Part shown: in pieces, positions 18,429 to 29,251 of the stretch | Numbering within the stretch: the first letter of the stretch is position 1 | Layout of the letters: every line of letters starts with the position of its first letter | Assembly (NCBI RefSeq): GCF_034043515.1 | Contig: NZ_CP138214.1 | Span: 4,278,001 to 4,342,000, forward strand | Origin: Pseudomonas sp. MUP55 | Lineage (GTDB): Bacteria > Pseudomonadota > Gammaproteobacteria > Pseudomonadales > Pseudomonadaceae | Direction: 5' to 3' | DNA: 64,000 nucleotides | Notes under the pieces: model-generated | What the model saw: the letters and a program-made list of their open reading frames with translations, nothing else | The model's database searches: none | Told to the model about the DNA's origin: nothing | Program-made: the position numbers and the translations under genes

Positions 18429-19595
18429 TCATTGTGCCTGTAGGACTTCATCCGCCTTGCCGCCCTCTTCCTGGATCACCAGGTGAATGAAGTGCAACTT
18501 GGCAATTACCGCTGGCGGCAATACGAAGGGGTAAAAATCCGGCTGGCCCATGCTGCGCGACAATTCGTTGAGCATGCCGGCCAGTTCGATCCAGGCGTTG
18601 ACGAAGGAGAGAAACGCCGCACCGCCAGGGTGGTCGGGGTCGTACAGGGTGGTCAGGGGAAACGGCTGGTAGTCCAGGTCCATCTCCCGCGCACTCATGC
18701 CGAAGCCCAGGGCCGTGTCGACCGCGTCCATCATGTGCAGGTAGTGAGCCCAGGTTTCGGCCCAGTCTTCCCAGGGGTGCATGGTGGCGTAGGCGCTGAC
18801 GCAGGTTTGCTGCCAGTCCGGGGGTGGCCCGTTTTGGTAGTGATGATCGAGCGCGTCAGCGTAGCTTGCGCGCTCGTCGCCGAATAGGTTGCGAAAGGGT
18901 TCAAGCCAGTGGCTGTTGGCGATCAGGCGATCCCAGTAGTAGTGGCCGACTTCATGGCGAAAGTGGCCGAGCAACGTGCGATAGGGCTCGCGCATCTGCA
19001 CGCGAACCTTTTCACGATGGGCGTCGTCGGCCTCCTTGATGTCGAGGGTGATCAGGCCGTTGGCGTGACCGGTGGTGGGCGCATTGCCTGCCAGGTCGAT
19101 GCCGACGAAATCGAATGCCAGGCCGGTGTCTTCGTCGACGCATTTGGGCACCACCTGCAGGCCCAGACTGATCAGCTGCGCCACCAGTCGGCGCTTGGCG
19201 GTTTCCACCTTGCGCCAGCGCTCGGGGTTTTCCGGGACCGATAAGTCGGGAATGGTGCGGTTCAGGCTGCAGGCCACGCACAAGGAAAAGGTGCTATGCG
19301 CCGGGAGCAGCCAGTTGCAGGCAGCCGGTGTGTCGAGGTTGGCGCAGCGGCGAAAGGCGCCGGCGTCGAGGTTTTCATCCATCAGCCAGGTGTCGACCAC
19401 GGGACCGGGCTGCAGCGAGGACAAGCGACTTTGCTGCGGGTGGTAGCCCAGCAGCGCCGAGCAGGCCAGGCACTGGCTGTTGCGAAAGAACAGGGACTGG
19501 CCGCAGCGGCATTGCCAGACCTTGCTGTTACGCGAAGAGCCGGCCATGAACGGTGCAGCGATACGCGAGCTGAGTTGGTCGAAGTAACGGAACAT
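18429..19595 (-). CDS. Putative zinc-binding metallopeptidase
   Basis: 388-aa cytoplasmic protein. An N-terminal zinc ribbon (CRCG...CLAC, residues about 29-45) and a second cysteine pair (CVAC) precede a gluzincin-like active site HEVGHYYW (about residue 214), in which two His and a Glu form the HExxH motif; a downstream EDWAETWAHYLHMMD supplies a probable third ligand. It fits the bacterial family of putative zinc-binding peptidases (Peptidase_Mx type); substrate unknown. GGGAGAG precedes the ATG. Confidence 0.85.
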   Translation of the reverse strand: MFRYFDQLSSRIAAPFMAGSSRNSKVWQCRCGQSLFFRNSQCLACSALLGYHPQQSRLSSLQPGPVVDTWLMDENLDAGAFRRCANLDTPAACNWLLPAHSTFSLCVACSLNRTIPDLSVPENPERWRKVETAKRRLVAQLISLGLQVVPKCVDEDTGLAFDFVGIDLAGNAPTTGHANGLITLDIKEADDAHREKVRVQMREPYRTLLGHFRHEVGHYYWDRLIANSHWLEPFRNLFGDERASYADALDHHYQNGPPPDWQQTCVSAYATMHPWEDWAETWAHYLHMMDAVDTALGFGMSAREMDLDYQPFPLTTLYDPDHPGGAAFLSFVNAWIELAGMLNELSRSMGQPDFYPFVLPPAVIAKLHFIHLVIQEEGGKADEVLQAQ

Positions 19596-19642
19596 GGCGA
19601 TCTCTCCCAGGGGGTGACTGAGACTAGATCATTTCCTTTGCA

Positions 19643-19756
19643 GGATCGTTCCCACGCTCAGCGTGGGAATGCATACGGTGACGCTCTGCGTCATGCCTTG
19701 GAAGAGCAGGCGCGGAGCGTCCAGGGCGCAATTCCCACGCGGAGCGTGGGAACGAT
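19643..19756. repeat. REP-like doublet, TTCCCACGC / GCGTGGGAA family
   Basis: GATCGTTCCCACGCTCAGCG at 19645 and its inverted counterpart ending GCGTGGGAACGATC at 19755 flank a core with further short inverted pieces (GACGCTCTGCGTC). It is a different repeat family from the GGGGGCTTGCCCCC REPs. It occupies the whole space between the ligA stop and the peptidase start. Confidence 0.8.
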
Positions 19757-19758
19757 CG

Positions 19759-22157
<2,399 letters not shown>

Positions 22158-22203
22158 AATATGTTAGTGCGCTTATTCTACTGACAACGCCGAAGCGCAA
22201 TCC

Positions 22204-23067
22204 TCAGCGTTTCTGTGTCAGGGCGCGACGCTCGAACTCGACGATGCGCTGACGGTAATGCTCGATGGTCTGGGCAGTGAGGACGCTGCGTTGGTCGTCC
22301 TTGAGTTCGCCGTTCAATTCCTGGGACAGCTTGCGGGCTGCGGCCACCATCACGTCGAACGCTTGTTTCGGGTGACGCGGGCCTGGCAGACCGAGGAAGA
22401 AACTGACCGCCGGGGTGCTGAACAGGTCGATATCGTCCAGGTCGAAGGTGCCCGGCTTGACCGCGTTGGCCATGGAGAACAGCACTTCGCCGTTACCGGC
22501 CATGCTTTCGTGACGGTGGAAGATATCCATCTCGCCAAAGCGCAGGCCGCTCTCAAGGATGTTCTGCAACAGCGCAGGGCCCTTGAAACCACCCGCGTCG
22601 CGGCAGATCACACTGATTACCAGCACTTCTTCGGCGGCCGGCTGATCGTTGACCGATTGGCGTGGTGCGTTCTTGCCGGCGTTTTCATCCGGGAAATCAT
22701 CGTCGCGGCTGCTGAAGCTCGGGCCTTCATCGACATCGAGGTTCAGGTCGCCCTGATGCGGCTCGGCAACGCCAGCGCTGCCGCGCTTACCGCGCTTGGA
22801 CGAGGGTTCACGGGCTTCACGCACTGGCGCGCTCATCGACGGCAAGTCGTGTTCATCCAGTTGCGGTTCCTTGTGGGTGTCCAGCACACGGGGCGGCCCC
22901 AGCAGCTCGGCGCTGCCGTCATCGTCCGGCAGGTTGGACAGGTTTCGGTCCAGGCGGAATTTAAGCTTGCCCTTGCCACCGCGCATGCGGCGCCAGCCAT
23001 CAAAAAGAATACCGGCAATGACAATAATGCCGATGACGATCAGCCACTCGCGCAGACCGATTTCCAT
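22204..23067 (-). CDS. zipA: Cell division protein ZipA
   Basis: Bitopic inner-membrane protein that anchors FtsZ at midcell. 287 aa: N-terminal transmembrane helix (about 6-24), a charged and Pro/Gln-rich linker (about 30-140), and the FtsZ-binding ZipA_C domain (about 145-280; [14 protein letters not shown]..., [27 protein letters not shown]). GGGA precedes the ATG. Genes smc, zipA and ligA run in the same direction, a common gammaproteobacterial order. Confidence 0.95.
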   Translation of the reverse strand: MEIGLREWLIVIGIIVIAGILFDGWRRMRGGKGKLKFRLDRNLSNLPDDDGSAELLGPPRVLDTHKEPQLDEHDLPSMSAPVREAREPSSKRGKRGSAGVAEPHQGDLNLDVDEGPSFSSRDDDFPDENAGKNAPRQSVNDQPAAEEVLVISVICRDAGGFKGPALLQNILESGLRFGEMDIFHRHESMAGNGEVLFSMANAVKPGTFDLDDIDLFSTPAVSFFLGLPGPRHPKQAFDVMVAAARKLSQELNGELKDDQRSVLTAQTIEHYRQRIVEFERRALTQKR

Positions 23068-23371
23068 GTAATCCCGTGCCTCTATAAAAAATGCTGAAAA
23101 ATAAGGGGTTTAGCACCGTGCAAACCGCTTTAAAACGTGGCGCCAACTCTATGTTCTGACTGGCGTTTTGCCCACGCATACGAAAAATTGACATTAAACT
23201 AGCACGACCAAAGATAACTTTACACAGTTGCAGCGAAATGTGTCGAATTGCCAGCTTTTCGGCATAGTAGGCAATCTCCTACAGCCAGCTCCAACTGTGG
23301 CTACAAGCCCTGAGCTACAAGCTTCAAGCCAACTCACTCGCAGCTTGCCGCTTGAAACTCACAACTCGCCG
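23068..23371. other. Intergenic stretch between smc and zipA, with a CTTCAAGC-type repeat
   Basis: No open frame of note. The smc-proximal part (23309-23373) is a repeat made of GAGCTACAAGCTTCAAGCC and its imperfect complement GCTTGCCGCTTGAAACTC; a related copy lies at 36334-36396. Both abut the 3' end of a minus-strand gene, so the repeat may double as a terminator or mRNA-end structure. The zipA-proximal part is AT-richer and probably carries the zipA promoter, but I cannot pick out a convincing -35/-10. Confidence 0.6.
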
Positions 23372-26300
23372 CTAGGCGTCCACCATCTTCATGGCTTCTT
23401 CCACATCCACCGCCACCAAACGCGAACAGCCAGGCTCATGCATCGTCACGCCCATCAACTGATCGGCCATTTCCATGGCGATCTTGTTGTGGGTGATATA
23501 GATGAACTGCACGGTCTGGGACATCTCCTTGACCAGCCGAGCGTAGCGTCCAACGTTAGCGTCATCCAGCGGTGCGTCAACCTCATCGAGCATGCAGAAC
23601 GGCGCCGGGTTCAGCTTGAAGATGGCAAATACCAGTGCCAGAGCGGTCAGGGCCTTTTCGCCGCCGGACAACAAATGGATGGTGCTGTTTTTCTTGCCCG
23701 GTGGCCGCGCCATGATCGTTACCCCTGTATCGAGTAGATCTTCGCCCGTCAGTTCCAGGTAAGCGCTGCCACCACCGAAAACTTTTGGGAATAAGGCCTG
23801 TAAACCGCCATTAATCTGATCAAAGGTATCCTTGAAGCGGTTGCGGGTTTCCTTGTCAATCTTGCGGATCACGTTTTCCAGGGTGTCCAGGGCTTCCACC
23901 AGGTCGGCGTCCTGGGCGTCCAGATAACGCTTGCGCTCGGACTGCTGCTGGTACTCATCAATGGCCGCGAGGTTGATCGCGCCGAGTCGCTGGATACGCG
24001 CGGCAATCCGCTCCAGTTCTTCCTCGGCGTCTTTTTCGTTGGCCTGGGCGGTCAGTGTGTTGAGCACGCCGTGCAGGTCGTAACCGTCTTCCAGCAACTG
24101 GTCCTGCAAGGTTTTGCGGCGCACGGTCAGGGCTTGCCACTCCATGCGTTGCTGTTCGAGCTGGCCGCGAATCAGCTGGGATTGCTGCTCGGCCATGGTG
24201 CGGCGCTTTTCGGCGTCGCGCAGTTCGCGGTCGGCGTCTTCCAGGGCGATCTGCGCGGTCTTGAGTTCTTCGTCAACGCTCATGCGCTTGTCGAGCAACT
24301 CTTCAAGCTTGAGGCGCAGCTCTTCAAGGGGCGCTTCGCCCTCCTCCAGGTTGAGGCTCAACTGCTCGCGTTTCTCGGTGAGGCGTTCCGACTGCATCTC
24401 CAGGCGCTCGAGGGCCTGGGCCGTGGAAGCGTGCTGGGCGCGCAGCGAGCCCAGGCGTACCGCCAACTGGTGGGCGTGGTCCTTGTGCTGGCGGGCTTCC
24501 TGGCGCACGCGGTCAAGCCGTTCGCGCAGGCTGTCGCGCTGGGCCAGCAGCAATTCGCGCTGCTCGGTGTCCAGGGCCATGCTGTCGAGGGCTTCCTGCA
24601 ATTGCAGGCGCGCTTCGCCGATCTGTTCGTGCTCCAGGGCGCGCTGTTCGCCCATCTCGGTCACTTCTTCGTCGAGACGGGTGCGGCGCAGGGTCAGTTG
24701 TTCGACCTTGGCCTTGCTCGCCGACAGCTGGGCCTTGAGTTCGCCTTGCTGACGCGCTTCGTCCTGCAACAGGCGGCGCAGGTGTTCACGGCCGGTCTCT
24801 TGCTGGCGCTGGGTGGCGCGCAGGGTTTGCAGCTCGGTTTCCAGGTTTTCCAGGGTGGCTTCGCGTTCTTCACGCTCGGCGCTCAGGTTGACGATTTCCT
24901 GGCCACGGGCCAGTACCCCGCTCTCGGCTTCGCTGGCACGCCGCACGCGCAGAAAGTGACGACCAACCCAGTAACCGTCACGGCTGATCAGGCTTTCACC
25001 GCCACCCAACTGACCGCGCTGGGCCAGGGCCTGCTCAAGCGATTCAACCGGTTTGACCTGGCCCAGCCACGGCGACAGATCAATCGCCGCCTCGACCTTG
25101 TCCAGCAGGCTGCCCGGCACGCGCGTGCCGTCGGCGGCCGGGCTGAGCAGGCGCAGGTCACCCTGAGCAAAACCGGCCAGGTCGAAGCCGCCAAAATCAT
25201 CCACCAGCACCGCTTGCAGGTCGGCGCCCAACACGGTTTCCACCGCCAGTTCCCACCCGGCCTCCACTTTCAGCCCTTCGGCCAGGCGTGGGCGCTCGGC
25301 CAGATGCTGGTCGCGCAGCCATTCGGCGGTGCCGGTGCCAGGGTCCAGCGCGGCTTGCTGCAGGGCTTCAAGCGATGCCAGCCGCCCGTTGAGCCGCTGC
25401 AGATCGCCCTGGGCCTGCTGCTGCGCCTGGGTCGCGGTGTGCAGTTGCTGACGCAATTGCTCCAGGCGCTCCACTTGCTGTTCTTCGCTGGCTTCGAGTT
25501 CTTCCAGGGTCATTTCGCTTTCGGCCAGCTGCTCGCTCAACTGCAGGATCGCGGCGTCTTCCGGGTCGGCGGCGAGCAATACGCGCTCGTCCTGCAGGCG
25601 GCGCTGACGCTCGGCCAATCGCTCCATGCTGGTTTCCAACTGCTGGATGCGCGACTGCTGCACCTCGGCCTGGCGCCGCGGTTCGGCGGAGGTGAGGTTG
25701 AAGGTGTCCCACTGCTCCTGCCAGCCGTGCATGCTGGTTTCGGCTTCTTCCAGGGCCGCCGCCGCTTCTTCGGCGGCGGCGCTGGTGATTTCCTGCTCGG
25801 GGGTGAGCATGTCCAGCTCTTCGCCCAGGGTCAGCAGCAAGGTACGGTCGTGGCCCAGGTGCGACTCGGTTTCCAGGCGCGCGCGCTCGGCTTCCTTCAG
25901 GTCGTCCTGCAACTGGCGCAGACGCTGCTGGCCGTGCTGGATGCTCTGTTCGACCCGGGCGATGTCGCCGCCCACCGAATAGAAGCGCCCCTGCACCAGA
26001 TTGAAGCGCTCGGACAGCTCATGGTGCCCGTCCCGCAGGCGCTCGATACTGGCGTCGGCGTTGCGCTGCTCGGCCACCAGCGCTTCAAAGCTGACTTCCT
26101 GGGTGCCGATGATCGCCTCGCGCTGGCCAACCTGATCGTTCAACGCCTGCCAGCGCAGGGCCGACAGCTGTGCCTTGAGCTGGCGCTCTTCGCCCTTGTA
26201 TTCCTGATACTTCTCGGCAGCCTGGGCCTGGCGGTGCAGGCGCTCCAACTGGCGCTCCAGCTCTTCACGCAGGTCGGTCAGGCGGGCGAGGTTTTCATGG

Positions 26301-26860
26301 GTGCGGCGGATGCGGTTTTCGGTTTCGCGGCGGCGCTCCTTGTATTTGGAGATGCCGGCCGCTTCTTCGATGAAATTGCGCAGGTCTTCAGGCTTGGCCT
26401 CGATCAGCTTGGAGATCATGCCCTGCTCGATGATCGAGTAGCTGCGCGGGCCCAGGCCTGTGCCGAGGAAGATGTCGGTGATGTCGCGTCGACGGCATTT
26501 GGTGCCGTTGAGGAAGTAACTGTTCTGGCTGTCACGCGTGACTTTACGGCGGATGGAGATTTCCGCGTAGGCCGCATATTCGCCGATCAGGGTGCCGTCG
26601 GAGTTATCGAACACCAGTTCGATGCTGGCCTGGCTCACCGGCTTGCGGCTGGTGGAGCCGTTGAAGATGACGTCGGTCATCGACTCGCCACGCAGGTTTT
26701 TCGCCGAGCTCTCGCCCATCACCCAGCGGACGGCGTCGATGATATTCGACTTGCCGCAACCATTGGGCCCGACCACCGCCGCCATGTTACTGGGGAAGTT
26801 CACCGTGGTCGGGTCGACAAAGGATTTGAACCCCGCCAACTTGATGCACTTGAGCCGCAC
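23372..26860 (-). CDS. smc: Chromosome segregation protein SMC
   Basis: Large (1162 aa) condensin ATPase that organises the chromosome. Walker A GPNGCGKSN (31-39), the N-terminal coiled coil (about 170-500), hinge domain (about 510-660, with the conserved glycines), the second coiled coil and the C-terminal ABC signature LLSGGEKALTALAL followed by Walker B FCMLDEVDAPLDDANV. The only plausible start is GTG at 26860 (MRLKCIKLAGFKSF), two bases after the stop of the upstream GntR gene and with no strong ribosome site, suggesting translational coupling. Confidence 0.97.
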   Translation of the reverse strand: MRLKCIKLAGFKSFVDPTTVNFPSNMAAVVGPNGCGKSNIIDAVRWVMGESSAKNLRGESMTDVIFNGSTSRKPVSQASIELVFDNSDGTLIGEYAAYAEISIRRKVTRDSQNSYFLNGTKCRRRDITDIFLGTGLGPRSYSIIEQGMISKLIEAKPEDLRNFIEEAAGISKYKERRRETENRIRRTHENLARLTDLREELERQLERLHRQAQAAEKYQEYKGEERQLKAQLSALRWQALNDQVGQREAIIGTQEVSFEALVAEQRNADASIERLRDGHHELSERFNLVQGRFYSVGGDIARVEQSIQHGQQRLRQLQDDLKEAERARLETESHLGHDRTLLLTLGEELDMLTPEQEITSAAAEEAAAALEEAETSMHGWQEQWDTFNLTSAEPRRQAEVQQSRIQQLETSMERLAERQRRLQDERVLLAADPEDAAILQLSEQLAESEMTLEELEASEEQQVERLEQLRQQLHTATQAQQQAQGDLQRLNGRLASLEALQQAALDPGTGTAEWLRDQHLAERPRLAEGLKVEAGWELAVETVLGADLQAVLVDDFGGFDLAGFAQGDLRLLSPAADGTRVPGSLLDKVEAAIDLSPWLGQVKPVESLEQALAQRGQLGGGESLISRDGYWVGRHFLRVRRASEAESGVLARGQEIVNLSAEREEREATLENLETELQTLRATQRQQETGREHLRRLLQDEARQQGELKAQLSASKAKVEQLTLRRTRLDEEVTEMGEQRALEHEQIGEARLQLQEALDSMALDTEQRELLLAQRDSLRERLDRVRQEARQHKDHAHQLAVRLGSLRAQHASTAQALERLEMQSERLTEKREQLSLNLEEGEAPLEELRLKLEELLDKRMSVDEELKTAQIALEDADRELRDAEKRRTMAEQQSQLIRGQLEQQRMEWQALTVRRKTLQDQLLEDGYDLHGVLNTLTAQANEKDAEEELERIAARIQRLGAINLAAIDEYQQQSERKRYLDAQDADLVEALDTLENVIRKIDKETRNRFKDTFDQINGGLQALFPKVFGGGSAYLELTGEDLLDTGVTIMARPPGKKNSTIHLLSGGEKALTALALVFAIFKLNPAPFCMLDEVDAPLDDANVGRYARLVKEMSQTVQFIYITHNKIAMEMADQLMGVTMHEPGCSRLVAVDVEEAMKMVDA

Positions 26861-26862
26861 GC

Positions 26863-27522
26863 TTAGGCGTCCGCCAACGCTGCGATCACCAGCGTGCTGC
26901 TGCGCTGGCAGTAGGCCGACAACACCAGGCGGATCTGCGCCAGGTCACGGGCCAGCACGGCAGCGAGCAACTGTTCGAACAGCGTGATGTACTCGCTCAT
27001 TTCCGCCTTGCGCTGCTCGAGGGCCAGGTAATAGGCGCGGTTCATCGCCGGCTGCAGGTTTTCGACGGTTTCCTGCAGATACGGGTTGTTGGCGAAGGGG
27101 TACGCGGCGCGCATCACGTTGAAGCTTTCTTCGACGAAGGCGCGGATGTCCTGGCGCTCATAGCTGCCCATCAGGCGCTGCTGAATTTGCAGGAAAGGCG
27201 CCATGTCGGCCTGGGTCTGCCAGCCTTCGGCCACCGCATTGCCAAGCAGGATGTACATCTCGCCCATCAACGTACACAGGCTCTGCACCTTGTGCGCGGT
27301 GAGTTCGGTGACGTGGGCGCCACGGCGCGGCAGGATCGCGATCAGGTGCCGGCGCTCGAGGATCAGCAAGGCTTCGCGCACGGAGCCACGGCTGACATTC
27401 AGCGCCAGCGTGACCTTCTGCTCCTGGATCCGCTCCCCAGGCTTGAGATCGCCGCGAATGATACGTTCGGCGAGGTGGTGAGCGATTTGCTCGGCGAGAC
27501 TGTCCGGCGCCTTGAACGTCAT
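26863..27522 (-). CDS. GntR-family regulator (FCD type), candidate regulator of xdh
   Basis: 219 aa: N-terminal winged helix (residues about 8-72, with VSRGSVREALLILERRHLI) and a C-terminal FCD all-helical ligand domain with the expected acidic and histidine-type metal/ligand positions only partly visible. AAGGGAAA precedes the ATG. It is divergent from xdhA (280 bases apart) and directly upstream of smc. Control of the xanthine dehydrogenase operon is likely by position; co-transcription with smc is odd. Confidence 0.88.
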   Translation of the reverse strand: MTFKAPDSLAEQIAHHLAERIIRGDLKPGERIQEQKVTLALNVSRGSVREALLILERRHLIAILPRRGAHVTELTAHKVQSLCTLMGEMYILLGNAVAEGWQTQADMAPFLQIQQRLMGSYERQDIRAFVEESFNVMRAAYPFANNPYLQETVENLQPAMNRAYYLALEQRKAEMSEYITLFEQLLAAVLARDLAQIRLVLSAYCQRSSTLVIAALADA

Positions 27523-27705
27523 GTTTTCCCTTCAAAATCTTCTATCGGTACAAGCGCGGCAGTGTAGCGCATTGGCCCGCTGATGGCGCTACGCCCACCG
27601 TGGCGAATTTGGCATGAAACACGCAAGCCCGAATAGCGATAAGCCCCTGAAAACAACAGTTTCAGAAGACTGAACCATAATTGTCAGTGTTGTGATCGCA
27701 TTTTC

Positions 27706-27757
27706 TTGACCCTTAAGTCAGAAAATCATTGACCGAAAAGTCAGACATGACTAGATT
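27706..27757 (+). promoter_or_regulatory. xdhA promoter with two direct operator-like repeats
   Basis: TTGACC-N3-AAGTCAGA occurs twice (27706-27722 and 27729-27745), 23 bases apart from start to start. The second copy supplies a -35 box (TTGACC, 27729-27734) followed by a 17-base spacer and TAGATT (27752-27757), a good sigma-70 promoter aimed at xdhA. A regulator bound to the repeats would cover the -35. The adjacent GntR protein is the prime candidate. Confidence 0.65.
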
Positions 27758-27802
27758 CGGCGCAAAGCGGTTAACAACAATAATGAGTCTGCGAGGCCTT
27801 CC

Positions 27803-29251
27803 GTGATCCAGTTTTTACTTAACCAGGAACTCCGTAGCGAGCACGCCCTGGACCCCAACCTCACCGTGCTCAACTACCTGCGTGAGCACGTGGGCAAACC
27901 CGGTACCAAGGAAGGCTGCGCCAGCGGCGACTGTGGTGCGTGCACCGTGGTGGTGGGCGAGCTGCACAGCGATGATCAAGGCGTTGAGCAGATTCGCTAT
28001 CGCAGCCTCAATTCCTGCCTGACCTTTGTCTCGTCGCTGCACGGCAAGCAACTGATCAGCGTTGAAGACCTCAAGCACCAGGGCCAACTGCACAGCGTGC
28101 AACAGGCGATGGTCGAGTGCCACGGTTCGCAGTGCGGCTTCTGCACCCCAGGTTTCGTGATGTCGCTGTTTGCCTTGCAGAAGAACAGCGACGCGCCCGA
28201 CAGCCAGAAGGCCCACGAAGCCCTGGCCGGCAACCTGTGCCGCTGCACCGGCTACCGTCCGATTCTGGCGGCCGCGGAACAAGCCTGCTGCAACAAGCCT
28301 CACGACCAGTTCGACAGCCGCCAGGCCGAGACCATCGCCCGCCTCAAAGCCATCGCGCCGACCCAAACCGGTGAACTCAACAGCGGCGACAAGCGCTGCC
28401 TGGTGCCGTTGACCGTCGCCGACCTGGCCGATCTCTACGACGCTTACCCGCAAGCCCGCCTGCTGGCCGGCGGCACCGACCTGGCGCTGGAGGTCACCCA
28501 GTTCCATCGCACCCTGCCGGTGATGATCTACGTCGGCAATATTGCCGAGATGAAGCGCATCGAAGCCTTCGACGACCGCCTGGAAATCGGCGCCGCCACC
28601 GCCCTCTCCGACTGCTACGCCGCGCTGCACCACGAATACCCCGACTTCGGCGAACTGCTGCATCGCTTTGCCTCGTTGCAGATCCGCAACCAGGGCACCC
28701 TGGGCGGCAATATCGGCAACGCCTCGCCGATTGGTGATTCGCCGCCATTGCTGATCGCCCTCGGCGCGCAGATTGTGCTGTGCAAGGGCGATACCCGCCG
28801 TACCCTGGCGCTGGAAGACTACTTCATCGATTACCGCGTCACCGCCCGCCAGGACAGTGAATTCATCGAGAAGATCATCGTGCCCAAGGGTCACTCGCTG
28901 TTTCGCGCGTACAAGGTTTCCAAGCGCCTGGACGACGATATTTCCGCCGTGTGCGCCGCCTTCAACCTGACACTCGACAACGGCGTAATCCGCGAGGCCC
29001 GCGTTGCTTTCGGCGGCATGGCCGCAACCCCCAAGCGCGCCAGGCACTGCGAGACGCAACTGATTGGCGCCACCTGGAACGCCGCCACCGTGGAGAAAGC
29101 CTGTGCCGCCCTGGCCGAGGATTTCACCCCGCTCTCGGACTTCCGCGCCAGCAAGGAATACCGCCTGCTCAGTGCGCAAAACCTGCTGCGCAAATACTTC
29201 ATCGAACTGCAAACGCCGCACATCGAGACTCGGGTGACCGCTTATGTCTAA
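27803..29251 (+). CDS. xdhA: Xanthine dehydrogenase small subunit (Fe-S/FAD)
   Basis: 482-aa electron-transfer subunit of xanthine dehydrogenase. The N-terminal plant-type [2Fe-2S] domain has C39, C44, C47 and C72; the second [2Fe-2S] domain has C110, C113, C145 and C147 (QCGFCTPG, NLCRCTGYRP). The FAD domain follows (LLAGGTDLALE; TLGGNIGNASPIGDSPP). Start is a GTG at 27803. It overlaps xdhB by 8 bases. Xanthine and hypoxanthine are oxidised to urate, feeding purines into nitrogen metabolism. Confidence 0.96.
   Translation: MIQFLLNQELRSEHALDPNLTVLNYLREHVGKPGTKEGCASGDCGACTVVVGELHSDDQGVEQIRYRSLNSCLTFVSSLHGKQLISVEDLKHQGQLHSVQQAMVECHGSQCGFCTPGFVMSLFALQKNSDAPDSQKAHEALAGNLCRCTGYRPILAAAEQACCNKPHDQFDSRQAETIARLKAIAPTQTGELNSGDKRCLVPLTVADLADLYDAYPQARLLAGGTDLALEVTQFHRTLPVMIYVGNIAEMKRIEAFDDRLEIGAATALSDCYAALHHEYPDFGELLHRFASLQIRNQGTLGGNIGNASPIGDSPPLLIALGAQIVLCKGDTRRTLALEDYFIDYRVTARQDSEFIEKIIVPKGHSLFRAYKVSKRLDDDISAVCAAFNLTLDNGVIREARVAFGGMAATPKRARHCETQLIGATWNAATVEKACAALAEDFTPLSDFRASKEYRLLSAQNLLRKYFIELQTPHIETRVTAYV

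Noticed and set aside
24071..26866. 931-codon plus-strand open frame opposite smc
   Set aside because: Antisense shadow of a GC-rich gene; smc has full family motifs in the other frame and the shadow protein shows only low-complexity Leu/Ala/Gln/Phe sequence. The same applies to the long antisense frames opposite ligA, rlmL, the cyclase, guaD and xdhB.
27610..27625. Sigma-54 promoter for xdhA (TGGCATGAAACACGCA)
   Set aside because: GG-N10-GC spacing is met, but the -12 part lacks TT and the site is far (about 170 bases) from the start; the sigma-70 promoter at 27729-27757 is better. Kept only as a weak possibility.
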